A stretch of 21,850 bases of DNA from an uncultured Paenibacillaceae bacterium (GCA_937957685.1 CALGAO010000148.1:1-21850); one strand, 5' to 3'. Positions 1 through 8,669 are shown, counted from the first letter of the stretch. The notes: generated from the letters alone by a model not told the origin. Translations and numbers: made by a program.

Positions 1-74
1 AAGTGGCCAAACGCAGCAGACTGTAAATCTGTTCCCTTACGGGTTCGGTGGTTCGAATCCATCAGCCTCCACCA
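1..74 (+). tRNA. tRNA-Tyr (GTA), 5' end missing
   Basis: The anticodon loop reads CTGTAAA with anticodon GTA at 23-25, flanked by pairing AGA/TCT arms. The long variable arm expected of tRNA-Tyr, a GGTTCGAATCC T-arm and a genomically encoded CCA (72-74) are present. The first acceptor-stem bases lie before the window, so this gene is cut by the window edge and is not a pseudogene. Confidence 0.93.
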
Positions 75-85
75 TTTATACTCTT

Positions 86-156
86 AGGGGCATAGTTTAA
101 AGGTAGAACAGCGGTCTCCAAAACCGTTAGTGTGGGTTCGATTCCTGCTGCCCCTG
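86..156 (+). tRNA. tRNA-Trp (CCA)
   Basis: The acceptor stem AGGGGCA (86-92) pairs with TGCCCCT (149-155) and the discriminator is G156. The anticodon loop CTCCAAA gives anticodon CCA at 118-120. No 3' CCA is encoded, so it would be added by nucleotidyltransferase. It starts 11 nt after tRNA-Tyr and ends one base before tRNA-His, which indicates a shared precursor transcript. Confidence 0.95.
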
Positions 157-157
157 T

Positions 158-234
158 GGCGGTCGTGGCGAAGTGGTTAACGCATCGGATTGTGGCTCCG
201 ACATTCGTGGGTTCGATTCCCATCGATCGCCCCA
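158..234 (+). tRNA. tRNA-His (GTG)
   Basis: The anticodon GTG is at 192-194 in a 7-nt loop closed by TCGGA/TCCGA. A 5' extra G (G-1, position 158) faces C73 (position 231), the identity element known for tRNA-His. CCA is encoded at 232-234. Confidence 0.95.
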
Positions 235-246
235 TCAATATCACAT

Positions 247-318
247 TGGGGATTAGCCAAGCGGTAAGGCAACGGACTTTGACTCCGTCATGCTCAGGTT
301 CGAATCCTGAATCCCCAG
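247..318 (+). tRNA. tRNA-Gln (TTG)
   Basis: The acceptor stem TGGGGAT (247-253) pairs with ATCCCCA (311-317), and the discriminator is G318. The anticodon loop CTTTGAC carries TTG at 279-281. No CCA is encoded. Confidence 0.95.
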
Positions 319-330
319 CTCTCATTATAC

Positions 331-405
331 GCGGACGTGGCTCAGGGGTAGAGCATCGCCTTGCCAAGGCGAGGGTCGCGGGTTCGAATCCCGTCGTCCG
401 CTCCA
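331..405 (+). tRNA. tRNA-Gly (GCC)
   Basis: The acceptor stem GCGGACG (331-337) pairs with CGTCCGC (395-401). The anticodon GCC is at 363-365 within the loop TTGCCAA. The discriminator is T402 and CCA is encoded at 403-405. Confidence 0.95.
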
Positions 406-416
406 TTCTTTCTTAC

Positions 417-490
417 GGCGCCATAGCCAAGTGGTAAGGCAGAGCTCTGCAAAAGCTTTATCCCCAGTTCGAATCTGGGTGGCGCCTCCA
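417..490 (+). tRNA. tRNA-Cys (GCA)
   Basis: The acceptor stem GGCGCCA (417-423) pairs with TGGCGCC (480-486). The discriminator U487, typical of tRNA-Cys, is followed by an encoded CCA. The anticodon GCA is at 449-451. Confidence 0.95.
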
Positions 491-505
491 CTAACCATTC
501 CTTGC

Positions 506-591
506 GCCGGGGTGGCGGAATAGGCAGACGCAAAGGACTTAAAATCCTTCGATAGGTGACTATCGTACCGGTTCAAGTCCGGTCCTCGGCA
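506..591 (+). tRNA. tRNA-Leu (TAA)
   Basis: The acceptor stem GCCGGGG (506-512) pairs with CCTCGGC (584-590) with one G-T pair, and the discriminator is A591. The anticodon TAA is at 540-542, and a long class II variable arm (GATAGGTGACTATC) follows. CCA is not encoded. Confidence 0.95.
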
Positions 592-595
592 TCGT

Positions 596-672
596 GTGCC
601 CTTAGCTCAGCTGGATAGAGCGTTTGACTACGAATCAAAAGGTCAGGAGTTCGAATCTCTTAGGGCACGCCA
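596..672 (+). tRNA. tRNA-Arg (ACG)
   Basis: The acceptor stem GTGCCCT (596-602) pairs with AGGGCAC (662-668). The anticodon ACG is at 630-632 (wobble A, normally deaminated to inosine by TadA). CCA is encoded at 670-672. It begins 4 nt after tRNA-Leu but is separated from the next tRNA by 59 nt, unlike the tight spacing elsewhere in the cluster. Confidence 0.95.
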
Positions 673-683
673 TTTTTTTATTG

Positions 684-700
684 CTGATGCCCCGCATCAG
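684..700 (+). other. Small hairpin in the tRNA-Arg / tRNA-Leu spacer
   Basis: CTGATGC (684-690) pairs perfectly with GCATCAG (694-700) around a 3-nt loop. A run of seven T (673-679) precedes rather than follows it, so it is not a normal terminator on this strand. It may be an RNase processing element in the tRNA precursor or a scar left when tRNA-Arg entered the cluster. Confidence 0.35.
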
Positions 701-731
701 GCGCAAGAGAAGTTGGACAAATAGAATATCA

Positions 732-817
732 GCTGGTGTGGCGGAATGGCAGACGCGGCGGACTCAAAATCCGCTTCCGGCGACGGAGTGGGGGTTCAAG
801 TCCCTTCACCAGCACCA
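732..817 (+). tRNA. tRNA-Leu (CAA)
   Basis: The acceptor stem GCTGGTG (732-738) pairs with CACCAGC (807-813), the discriminator is A814 and CCA is encoded at 815-817. The anticodon CAA is at 765-767 in the loop CTCAAAA, and a long variable arm follows. It is the last tRNA of the operon. Confidence 0.95.
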
Positions 818-833
818 TTCAAGGTCCAGGGTT

Positions 834-861
834 CATTAGAGTGATCTAATGGGCTTTTTTT
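834..861 (+). terminator. Rho-independent terminator of the tRNA operon
   Basis: CATTAGA (834-840) pairs with TCTAATG (845-851) around a GTGA loop. GGC and a run of at least seven T follow. It lies 17 nt after the last tRNA. Confidence 0.85.
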
Positions 862-946
862 GTGCTTTCAAAGGCAGTTATCGGTTGCAGCTTGTCTTCG
901 GACGGTCCGGCGACCGAAGGAACATATATGGTGGTGGGAGATGAGC

Positions 947-2728
947 ATGAATTTGAAATCGTTCCTTGCCCGTATAAGAAGCCTGCTTTATTTTCGCAAA
1001 ATTCGAAACCGCTTTCTTTTCTCGATCATCATCATTTCCTTGCCATCCTTGTTCCTGCTGGGGTTTCTGTCGTTCAATATCACAAGAAGCATGCTGACAG
1101 AGCAGCAACTGAAGACGGATCTGGACCATCTGCAAACGGCGAGCTCGGTAGGGGATCTGCTGCTTAATAATATCATCAACGTTAATCGAACTATTGTAAA
1201 TGACCAGACGATTCGCAATCTGCTGTATGCGAAAAAGCATGGTGAAGCAGCCGATGATCTTGAGTTCAGATCTCAAATGATCAGCCAGCTGCAAAATGTG
1301 ATCTACAACAACCTTTACGATACGCGCTATATTCGCTCGGTATGTATCCTGGACACAAATCTGGAAAGTTATTGTCTGGGAAGACCCGATGATACGGGCA
1401 TCTATGAAAACGCAGACAAGGCGAACTCCATACGTCAAGCACGTTGGTACACGGACACAATCTCCGCACAAGGTAAAGTCGTTTTCTCCACTTTTAATGT
1501 CTTCGGGGAACAAAACGGCACCTTCTCATCCACGAAATTGTTCAGAGACTCCAACACGATACAGGGCGAAGAACTGGGGATGATCGTGGTGAATGTTTCG
1601 ACGACACTGTTCGGCAGAGCTTTCAACAACAATCAGAATTCCGGATATTTTGCCGTGTACGTGCCAGATGTGGAAAGGACCAGCATCATCTATCTGCAAG
1701 CCCCGACATTGGCTGATCTGTTGATCGAAGCGCCGCACGATGATATGGAAGGCTACCTGCTGAATCAAGGATATCTGATGCGGAACGTCAAGAATCAAAC
1801 GTCTGGCTGGATGTTCGCGCATATCATCGAGGAGCAGGCACTGCTTGAAGCTTCCAAGAGGATCAGGACCGTGACGATGCTCATCGGCGCCTTGATCGCC
1901 CTGTTGGCGATTGTCATGGCCTATGTGATATCCGGGACGATCACCCGTCCTTTGATACGGATCAAGAAGATGATGATGTCCTGGAACCATGCTTCCCAGG
2001 ATGAGATTTCGGAATATTCGTTCAGGGATGATGAGGTAGGCGTGATCGGTGAGACCTTCAAGAAGCTGGCGTTGGAGAATGATCATCTGAACACCCGGCT
2101 GGTCCACTCCCAATTGCGCGAGAAAGAAGCGGAATTGAGCATGCTGCAGGCGCAGATCAAACCGCATTTTCTCTACAACACCTTGAATTCCATCTACATG
2201 ATGGTAAGGCTGAACAGGACTGAAGAAGCGGCGCAGATGGCCCTGTCACTTTCGGAAAGCTTCAAGATCAGCCTGAACAAAGGCAAGGATACGATTGCGG
2301 TCTATAAAGAACTGGAGCTCATCCGGCATTATATCACGATTCAGAATATTCGATATAAAGGACGATTCCATTATCAGGAGGAGGTCGATCCGGCTGTCAA
2401 ACGCGTTGAGATACTGAAATTAATCTTGCAGCCGCTCATTGAGAATTCCATCTATCACGGTCTGGAACCCAAGATTGGTCCGGGCAACATTCGACTGGAG
2501 GGCAGGATGGATGGTGAGTATGTGGTCTTCATCGTGGAAGATGATGGCGTGGGCATCCCGGATATGAGCCGTGTGGAGCAAGGTTACGGCATTCGCAATG
2601 TCCGGGAAAGATTAAGACTTCACTATGGGCCAACCAGTTCCCTGGATGTGACAAGTGAACCGGGCCGCGGTACGAAGATTACGATTCGATTCCGGATGAA
2701 TCAGGATGAGGTGACTGTCAGTGATTAA
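947..2728 (+). CDS. YesM-type sensor histidine kinase
   Basis: This is a membrane sensor kinase of about 593 aa. It has an N-terminal transmembrane helix (about residues 20-45), an extracytoplasmic sensing region, and a second helix (about 308-330) leading into a HAMP segment (TRPLIRIKKM). The phosphoacceptor domain carries QIKPHFLYNTLNSI with H407. The HATPase_c domain has LIENSIYHG (E499/N500) and the G box EDDGVGIPD (D532-G536). HPK7-type YesM kinases of Paenibacillus typically control adjacent sugar ABC transporters and glycoside hydrolases, as the context suggests here. An in-frame ATG lies at 941, but the Shine-Dalgarno GGTGGGAG (933-940) abuts it and is correctly spaced for 947; the frame is open back to 860. 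The stop overlaps the GTG start of the regulator, so the two are coupled. Confidence 0.9.
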   Translation: MNLKSFLARIRSLLYFRKIRNRFLFSIIIISLPSLFLLGFLSFNITRSMLTEQQLKTDLDHLQTASSVGDLLLNNIINVNRTIVNDQTIRNLLYAKKHGEAADDLEFRSQMISQLQNVIYNNLYDTRYIRSVCILDTNLESYCLGRPDDTGIYENADKANSIRQARWYTDTISAQGKVVFSTFNVFGEQNGTFSSTKLFRDSNTIQGEELGMIVVNVSTTLFGRAFNNNQNSGYFAVYVPDVERTSIIYLQAPTLADLLIEAPHDDMEGYLLNQGYLMRNVKNQTSGWMFAHIIEEQALLEASKRIRTVTMLIGALIALLAIVMAYVISGTITRPLIRIKKMMMSWNHASQDEISEYSFRDDEVGVIGETFKKLALENDHLNTRLVHSQLREKEAELSMLQAQIKPHFLYNTLNSIYMMVRLNRTEEAAQMALSLSESFKISLNKGKDTIAVYKELELIRHYITIQNIRYKGRFHYQEEVDPAVKRVEILKLILQPLIENSIYHGLEPKIGPGNIRLEGRMDGEYVVFIVEDDGVGIPDMSRVEQGYGIRNVRERLRLHYGPTSSLDVTSEPGRGTKITIRFRMNQDEVTVSD

Positions 2729-3242
2729 GGCGGTTTTGTTCGATGATGAGTACATAGTGGTAGAAGGACTTGCCCAGATGGTGGATTGGACAGGCCTGGG
2801 GATTGAACTGGCGGGAACGGCAGAGGATGGTCTGTCCGCATGGTCAATGTTTCGCAGCATTCGGCCCGATCTGGTGTTGACCGATATCCGCATGCCTGGT
2901 ATGGATGGTCTGAAGCTGATCGAGGAGATCCTGAAGGAAGACCCTGAAGTGTGCTGCGTTGTATTCAGCGGCTTCAATGAATTCGAGTATGTCAAACGAG
3001 CCATCGAGATTGGTGTGGCCGGTTATATAGAGAAGCCGATCTCGGAAGACAAGATCGAGCAAACACTCCGTAAAGTGTTGGGCCAGATTCATAAACAACG
3101 CGCAATGAAAGAGATGTCCCTCAAGCTGGAACTCAATCAACAGGAGCTTCTGAAAAAGGCAACCTGGGACCTGCTCCTGTTCGGCGGTGAGGCTTTGAAC
3201 GAATGGGTGGAACTTTATGGGGAGACCGAGGCCAGCCGATGA
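2721..3242 (+). pseudogene. Truncated YesN-type response regulator (receiver domain only)
   Basis: A GTG start at 2721 overlaps the kinase stop by 8 nt, the usual YesM-YesN coupling. The 173-aa product has an intact receiver domain: acidic FDDE near residue 8, phosphoacceptor D55 in LVLTDIRMPG, S83 in VFSGF, and K105 in YIEKPI. The start of the linker follows (KATWDLLLFGG). YesN-family regulators are normally around 500 aa and end with an AraC-type helix-turn-helix. Here the frame stops at 3240-3242, directly before sequence that belongs to a solute-binding protein. The DNA-binding half is therefore missing, and a free receiver could only act as a phosphate sink. The cause is a deletion or a misassembly at about 3215-3240. 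Confidence 0.85.
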
Positions 3243-3885
3243 CTATACGGCCAACAAAGCCAAATACGCCACGCACCCTGCGGCCCTCAGAAGCTTCCAG
3301 AAGCTTGGTGACATCGTGGGATATATGAATGAGGATTTCCTGGCATCCACGGTGGATGTGGGCATCGCCATGCTGGCCGAGGGCAGGGGAGCGCAATTTC
3401 CAATCTTCACCTCACAGATCAATACGTTGAAGCAGAACCATCCGGATAAGATGGACGACATCGGATTCTTCCCAACGCCGAGCGATTGGCCTGATGTGAA
3501 TGGCTTGACGATATGGATGCCCTGGACCGCGTATATTTACAAGAATACCAAGAATGTGGAAGCGGCCAAGACATTCCTGGATTTCATCACCTCCCAGGAA
3601 GGCGTGAATATCCTTCAATCCGCAACGACTCCGACCGGTCCGCATCTGATCAGGGATGCAGAGCTTCCGCAAGACGTGCCGGCTTTGGTCAAGGATCTGC
3701 TGCCTTACTTTGAATCGGAGCAGCTCAGTCCCGCATTGGAATACCTGTCGCCTATCAAAGGTCCGAATCTGATCAACATTGTTGTTGAAGTCGGAGCAGG
3801 GTTCAGATCTCCGGAAGAAGCGGCAGCGCTGTATGACAGCGATGTCGAGAAACAGGCCCAACAGTTTGGTCTGGAAGGCTGGTGA
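3217..3885 (+). pseudogene. 3' remnant of an extracellular sugar-binding protein gene (CUT1 ABC transporter)
   Basis: From about 3238 (DDYTANKA) to the stop at 3885 the frame encodes the C-terminal half of a family-1 solute-binding protein. Typical segments are YMNEDFL, AMLAEGRGAQFPI, NGLTIWMPWTAYIYKNTKNVEAAKTF (given here as landmarks only) and a TSQEG helix. Binding proteins of this family are usually about 430-450 aa lipoproteins; only about 215 residues remain. The signal peptide, lipobox and N-terminal lobe are absent. The first possible ATG (3217) has no convincing ribosome binding site and lies inside the regulator frame. Two intact permease genes follow, so this was the substrate receptor of that transporter. 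Confidence 0.85.
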
Positions 3886-3902
3886 TCAGTCGGCATACCA
3901 AC

Positions 3903-3938
3903 GAAGCAATCGATTCCGGTTTCGGAATCGATTGCTTC
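3903..3938 (+). other. Perfect 16-bp stem-loop between binding-protein and permease genes
   Basis: GAAGCAATCGATTCCG (3903-3918) is perfectly complementary to 3923-3938 around a GTTT loop. No T tract follows, so it is unlikely to be a full terminator. Such hairpins just after the binding-protein cistron are known in CUT1 operons (for example between malE and malF). There they protect the upstream mRNA from 3' exonucleases, giving more binding protein than permease. It survives although the gene it would serve is truncated. Confidence 0.7.
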
Positions 3939-3961
3939 ATCAGATGAGCGGAGGTAAGAAA

Positions 3962-4828
3962 GTGACGAAAGTTTTCAAGCGCGTTTATCCCTTTTATTTT
4001 TTAATTCCGGCGGGCATTTTTTACATCCTGTTATTTCTGGTGCCTACTGCTGTTTCGTTCTTCTTCAGCTTGACCAGATGGAGTCTGATGGATTGGAGCT
4101 TCATTGGTCTTGATAATTTCGTCACCTTTTTCAAGGAGCCGTGGTTGTACACGGGTCTGCAGAACACGATGATCTTCGCCATACTTACAAGCGGCTTGAA
4201 GGTGGTATTCGGATTGCTGCTTGGCGTGTTTCTGTGCTCCAGGATCAAGAGCGGCGAATTCATCAAATCGCTTGTATTTTTTCCGGTGCTTGTCAGCACG
4301 ATCGCGGTAGGCATCACATTCGAAAATCTGATGCACCCGTCCAACGGCATCATCAACGGGTTCCTGGCCTGGTTCGGACTCAAGGGTCCGAATTTGCTCG
4401 GCGATCCGGATCTTGCTCTGGTGTCTGTCGCTTTGGTGGACGTGTGGAAGGGCATAGGCATTGCGACAGTCATCTTCATCGCAGGCATCAAATCGATCCC
4501 GGAAGAATACTCGGAAGCCTTGCAGATCGACGGCGGCAATGCCTGGCACAAGTTCTGGAACATCATCATCCCGCTCAGCCGTCCCGCGATGAATACCGTC
4601 ATCATGCTGTCGCTGATCGGGGGCTTGAAAACCTTCGATCTCATCTGGGCGATGACCAAGGGAGGTCCGGGATTCTCGACCGACACGATTGCTTCCATTA
4701 TATTCAAGCAATATCAAGCCGGTTTCTACGGTTTGTCGACGGCCGGGAATGTCATTCTGTTCCTGATCGTTATCCTGATCGTGATGCCGCTGATGAAGTT
4801 ACTGACCCGCAATGAGGTGGAGATGTGA
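3962..4828 (+). CDS. ABC sugar transporter permease, MalF/LplB-like
   Basis: The 288-aa membrane protein is the usual size for a CUT1 permease. It starts at GTG 3962, six bases after the Shine-Dalgarno GGAGGT (3950-3955); an upstream in-frame ATG (3944) lies before this site and is less likely. Hydrophobic segments begin with YPFYFLIPAGIFYILLFLV. The cytoplasmic EAA loop that docks on the ATPase is clear from about residue 181 (EEYSEALQIDGGNAWHKF, then IIPLSRP). It pairs with the MalG-like permease through an ATGTGA overlap. No dedicated ATPase gene is present; in Bacillales a shared MsmX-type ATPase normally serves such transporters. Confidence 0.93.
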   Translation: MTKVFKRVYPFYFLIPAGIFYILLFLVPTAVSFFFSLTRWSLMDWSFIGLDNFVTFFKEPWLYTGLQNTMIFAILTSGLKVVFGLLLGVFLCSRIKSGEFIKSLVFFPVLVSTIAVGITFENLMHPSNGIINGFLAWFGLKGPNLLGDPDLALVSVALVDVWKGIGIATVIFIAGIKSIPEEYSEALQIDGGNAWHKFWNIIIPLSRPAMNTVIMLSLIGGLKTFDLIWAMTKGGPGFSTDTIASIIFKQYQAGFYGLSTAGNVILFLIVILIVMPLMKLLTRNEVEM

Positions 4829-5655
4829 GACGCAACAAATGGATGATTCTTCTGGAAGCAATCGTATTGATCGTTTGTGTGGTTGTATTCTGCTTACCGT
4901 TCTATTTCATCCTGCTCACCGCGATGAAGACGGCGCCGGATGCTGCCTTGATGAATCTGCAATGGCCAGAGCAGAACATGCTGTGGGAGAATATCAAGGA
5001 AGTTTTCGGAGCGCGCAATTACATGCTCGTGAGAGCTTTCTGGAACAGCACCTTGCTTACCGTCTTCTCTCTCCTGATCCTGGTGGTGGTGAGTTCCATG
5101 GCAGCCTTCGTCCTTCAGCGCCGGACTCATCGCTTTACATCGCTTGCCATGTTGCTGGTCATGGCCGGACTGATCATTCCGCCGGCGGTTGTACCGACCA
5201 TCTGGGTGCTGGAAGGGATCGGGCTGTTCAAGACGTTGATGGGCATGATCTCTGTGGAGGTCGCCATCCACTTCTCCTTCTGCGTCCTTCTGTACAAGGC
5301 CTTTATCGGCGGCATACCCAGAGAGATCGACGAAGCAGCCGTGATGGATGGCGTTGGCGGTCTCGGCTTGTTTTACAGGGTCATCTTTCCGTTGCTCAAG
5401 CCGGTGACCGCCACGATCGTCGTGATTGAGGCAGTCTTTATCTTTAATGACTTTACACATCCGCTGTATTTTTTGCCTGGAGCCAAAAATGTGACCGTTC
5501 AATTGACGCTTTATAACTTCACCAGCCAATATGTATCTCAATGGAACCTGCTGTTCGCCAATGCGCTGCTCATCACGCTTCCGCCATTGATTCTCTTCCT
5601 GTTCTTCAGCAAGAAGATCGTGGCAGGCATGACCGCAGGGGCTGTCAAAGGATAA
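4825..5655 (+). CDS. ABC sugar transporter permease, MalG/UgpE-like
   Basis: The 276-aa inner-membrane permease starts with a GTG that overlaps the stop of the preceding permease. It has six predicted hydrophobic segments, beginning IVLIVCVVVFCLPFYFILL. The EAA loop starts at about residue 167 (EIDEAAVMDGVGGLGLFY, then IFPLLKP). The usual C-terminal hydrophobic helix ends before KKIVAGMTAGAVKG. Together with the MalF-like subunit it would form the import channel for the oligosaccharide processed by the downstream rhamnosidase. The cognate binding protein is broken in this sequence. Confidence 0.93.
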   Translation: MRRNKWMILLEAIVLIVCVVVFCLPFYFILLTAMKTAPDAALMNLQWPEQNMLWENIKEVFGARNYMLVRAFWNSTLLTVFSLLILVVVSSMAAFVLQRRTHRFTSLAMLLVMAGLIIPPAVVPTIWVLEGIGLFKTLMGMISVEVAIHFSFCVLLYKAFIGGIPREIDEAAVMDGVGGLGLFYRVIFPLLKPVTATIVVIEAVFIFNDFTHPLYFLPGAKNVTVQLTLYNFTSQYVSQWNLLFANALLITLPPLILFLFFSKKIVAGMTAGAVKG

Positions 5656-5676
5656 GATACGGAAGGGGATGTGGCG

Positions 5677-8476
5677 ATGACGACAGATCTGGAAGTGGTC
5701 AAGCTTCGTACCGAACATATGCACAATCCGTTGGGACTTGATTCCGCGATGCCGCGTCTGGGCTGGCAACTGAAAACCTCAGCCTGCAATGTGATGCAGC
5801 GGGCCTATCGGATCCAGGCAGCTTCTGAACCGGATTTCCAGCATATTCTGTGGGATACGGGTAAGGTTGAAGATGACCGTTCTCAAGGCATACCCTATGA
5901 GGGGCCGAATCCGAAGTCCATGGAAAGGATCTACTGGAGAGTCAAGGTTTGGACCCATCAGGGCGAATCCGCATTCAGCGAAGCAGCTTTCTTCGAGATG
6001 GGATTGCTTGAGCTGGAGGATTGGCGGGCCAAGTGGATCGAGCCTGAATCCTCCGTTGACAGGAACCAGTATCAACGACCGCCGTATATTCGCAAGGAAT
6101 TCACGGTAAAGAGTGGACTCGTGTCAGCAAGAGCCTATATGACGGCCAGAGGGTTGTACCGCTTCTACCTCAACGGTGTTGAAGGGACGGACCAGCTGTT
6201 TGCTCCAGGATTCACTTCCTACCACTCCAGACTTCAGGTGCAGACCTATGACATCACCTCTCTGCTGAGAGGGAACGAATGCACTGGGGGTCATCCTGGG
6301 AGACGGTTGGTGGAGAGGAACAACCGGGCTTGCGGATCTCAGGTATAACTTTGGCTACAAGGTCGCTTTCCTCGGACAGATCGTTCTGGTCTACGCGGAT
6401 GGTACCCGGGAGATCATCGGCAGCGATCATACGTTCAGGACATCGGTCGGTCCGCTTCTGATGAGTGACATGAAAGTCGGTGAACGCTATGATGCCAGGA
6501 TCCATATCGAGGGGTGGTGTCTGCCAGGGTATGATGATGCAGCCTGGACGCCCGTACACGAAGCGGGGGAGCCGCAATCCAATCTGATCGGAACCAGAAG
6601 CGTCCCTGTACGCCGCAAGGAACGGTTCAAGCCGCGGGTTCTTCACACGCCGAACGGGGAGACCGTTCTGGATTTTGGGCAGAATATCGCCGGATGGATG
6701 GAGATGACCGTACAGGGCGAAGCCGGTACCGAAGTGGTGATGGTTCACGGCGAAACGTTGGACAAGGACGGCAATTTTACCCTGGACAATCTGGCGCTGC
6801 CGTTCAAGCCTCTCGAGCATTTCCAGGAGATACGGTATGTTATGAGAGGGAACGGGCCCGAAAGCTACAGTCCTTTCTTTGCGGTATTCGGCTTTCGTTA
6901 TGTTCTGCTGAAAGATTATCCGGGAACGGTGGAGCCGGAGAACTTTACTGCAGTCGCCATCTACTCGGATCTGGAGGAGACAGGGGACTTCCAATGCTCC
7001 AATCCGCTTCTGAATCAGCTGGTGTCCAATGCCCGATGGAGCCAGAAGGGAAATTTCCTCGATGTCCCGACAGATTGTCCGACCCGGGAGAGGGCGGGCT
7101 GGACAGGGGATGCACAGATCTATTGCAAGACAGCCTCCTGGTTCATGAATGTGTTGCCTTTCTTCGAGAAATGGCTCGAGGACCTTGCGGCTGAACAGTA
7201 CGCAAGTGGCGCGGTGGGAAGCACGATCCCCAATGTGCTCGGCTATCATAACACCGAAGAGTGGGAACGGGTTCGGTCGGATACAACAGACCCCAAGCGG
7301 GCGAGTCTGATCGGCAACAGGCCAGGGGAGCCCAGCATTCTGGACGGATCGGCGGGCTGGGGCGATGCGGCGGTGATCATCCCCTGGACGATGTATCTGT
7401 GTTATGGCGATCGCAGGATCCTCGAGCGTCAATATGCCTCTGCCAAAGCGTGGGTCGAATATATGCGGATGAACGCGAAACATGCGAATGACAGGTACAG
7501 GGATACACCGGCCTACGCCACCTACACCGAAGGAGAGCTGGATGCGGAGTATATCTGGGATACGAAGTATCATTGGGGAGAATGGCTGGAGGCGGACATC
7601 GACATCAAGGAATTGAAGCTCGACTACGAAGAGCGAGCAAGCGAAGGGGACCCAATCGTGGCAACCGCCTATTATGCCTGGTCGGCGAAGCTTCTGTCGG
7701 AGATGGCGGGCATCCTCGGCAAGAGGGAGGATGAGGCTCGTTACAGCAACCTGTATCGGAGGATCAGGAAGATCTATAACCGATACTTTATCCGTCAGGA
7801 CGGTTCGGTCATCGAGGGCAGGCAAGCGCCGAATGTAAGGGTGCTGGCTTTCGATCTGGCGGATGAGGATCTGAAACCTCAGGTTGCCGCGAAGCTGGCA
7901 CAGATGGTAATTGAAGAGGACTATCATCTGAATACCGGGTTCTTGTCCACCCCTTATATCCTCCATGTGCTGGCGGACCATGGCTATGTCGATCTTGCCT
8001 ATCGGCTGCTCGAACAGGAGACATTCCCTTCCTGGCTGTATGCGGTGACCAAGGGAGCAACGACGATCTGGGAGAGTTGGAGAGGCATCACTCCGGAAGG
8101 CAAAGTATCCGGCTCCTTTAATCATTATTCCTATGGCGCCGTATGCGATTTCCTCTTCTCATACATCGCCGGGATCCGTCCGGTGATGGAGAAGCCGGGT
8201 TACAAGCATTTCCGGTTGCATCCGGTCATCGGTGGAACCTTGCAATATGCAGGCGCGAGATACGAATCCCTGTACGGGACAATCGAATCGGAATGGCGGA
8301 TCATAGGCGATGGTATTCGATATCGGTTCGCTATACCGCCCAACACCACTGCGGAGATCATGCTGCCAGGGAAGGAGAAGGACCTCTACAAACTGGACAG
8401 CAAGTACCAGGCGCAGTATAGAAATGGCCGTATCGTTTTTACAGTAGGCAGTGGACGTTATGAGATGACCATCTGA
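5677..8476 (+). pseudogene. GH78 alpha-L-rhamnosidase gene, interrupted by a +1 frameshift
   Basis: Frame 1 from ATG 5677 (after Shine-Dalgarno AAGGGG, 5663-5668; an in-frame GTG at 5671 is too close to it) encodes the N-terminal domains up to SLLRGN. Homologous sequence then continues one base out of frame from 6278 (NALGVILGDGWWRGTT) to the stop at 8476. Dropping one base near 6277 restores a single protein of about 933 aa, normal for GH78. Active-site motifs are intact: DCPTRERAGWTGD (D466, E471, D478 in the repaired numbering) and GATTIWESW (E799). Their spacing agrees with the catalytic residues I recall for Bacillus sp. GL1 RhaB. It would remove terminal alpha-L-rhamnose, probably in the cytoplasm as no signal peptide is seen. 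The frameshift may be real decay or a base error. Confidence 0.88.
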
Positions 8477-8493
8477 CATCTGAGTGTTAATGG

Positions 8494-8525
8494 AAAGCTC
8501 TCCTTTATCAGGAGGGCTTTTTGTT
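8494..8525 (+). terminator. Rho-independent terminator of the rhamnosidase operon
   Basis: AGCTCTCCT (8496-8504) pairs with AGGAGGGCT (8510-8518), extendable by A-T pairs on both sides, around a 5-nt loop and followed by TTTTT. It lies about 20 bp after the rhamnosidase stop. Confidence 0.85.
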
Positions 8526-8657
8526 GTACTTGCACACCTGACTGAGCGCCGATCCGTGGAACATCCCACCCAACGGCAAACTCCTCCTTCACACAACGCT
8601 CATATTCCCGTCATCATTCCGTCACCAGTGACTTATGTCCTTTCCGTCCCGGTGGTC

Positions 8658-8669
8658 TATACTTATAAT
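8658..8669 (+). promoter_or_regulatory. Candidate -10 region of the cyd operon promoter
   Basis: TATACT (8658-8663) and TATAAT (8664-8669) overlap as good sigma-A -10 elements about 210 bp before cydA. No good -35 hexamer is found at 16-18 bp spacing (8641-8646 reads TTTCCG), which suggests an activator-dependent or weak promoter. A stem-loop begins at the predicted start site. The rest of 8526-8657 shows nothing I can assign. Confidence 0.4.

Noticed and set aside
62..576. Open frames on both strands across the tRNA cluster
   Set aside because: They are translations of tRNA genes (repeated GFEPA/GSNP-like peptides from the T-arm), a familiar false-gene pattern.
6254..8125. 623-codon open frame on the minus strand
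   Set aside because: It is opposite the GH78 catalytic region, whose motifs are unmistakable on the plus strand; no family features are seen in the antisense product.
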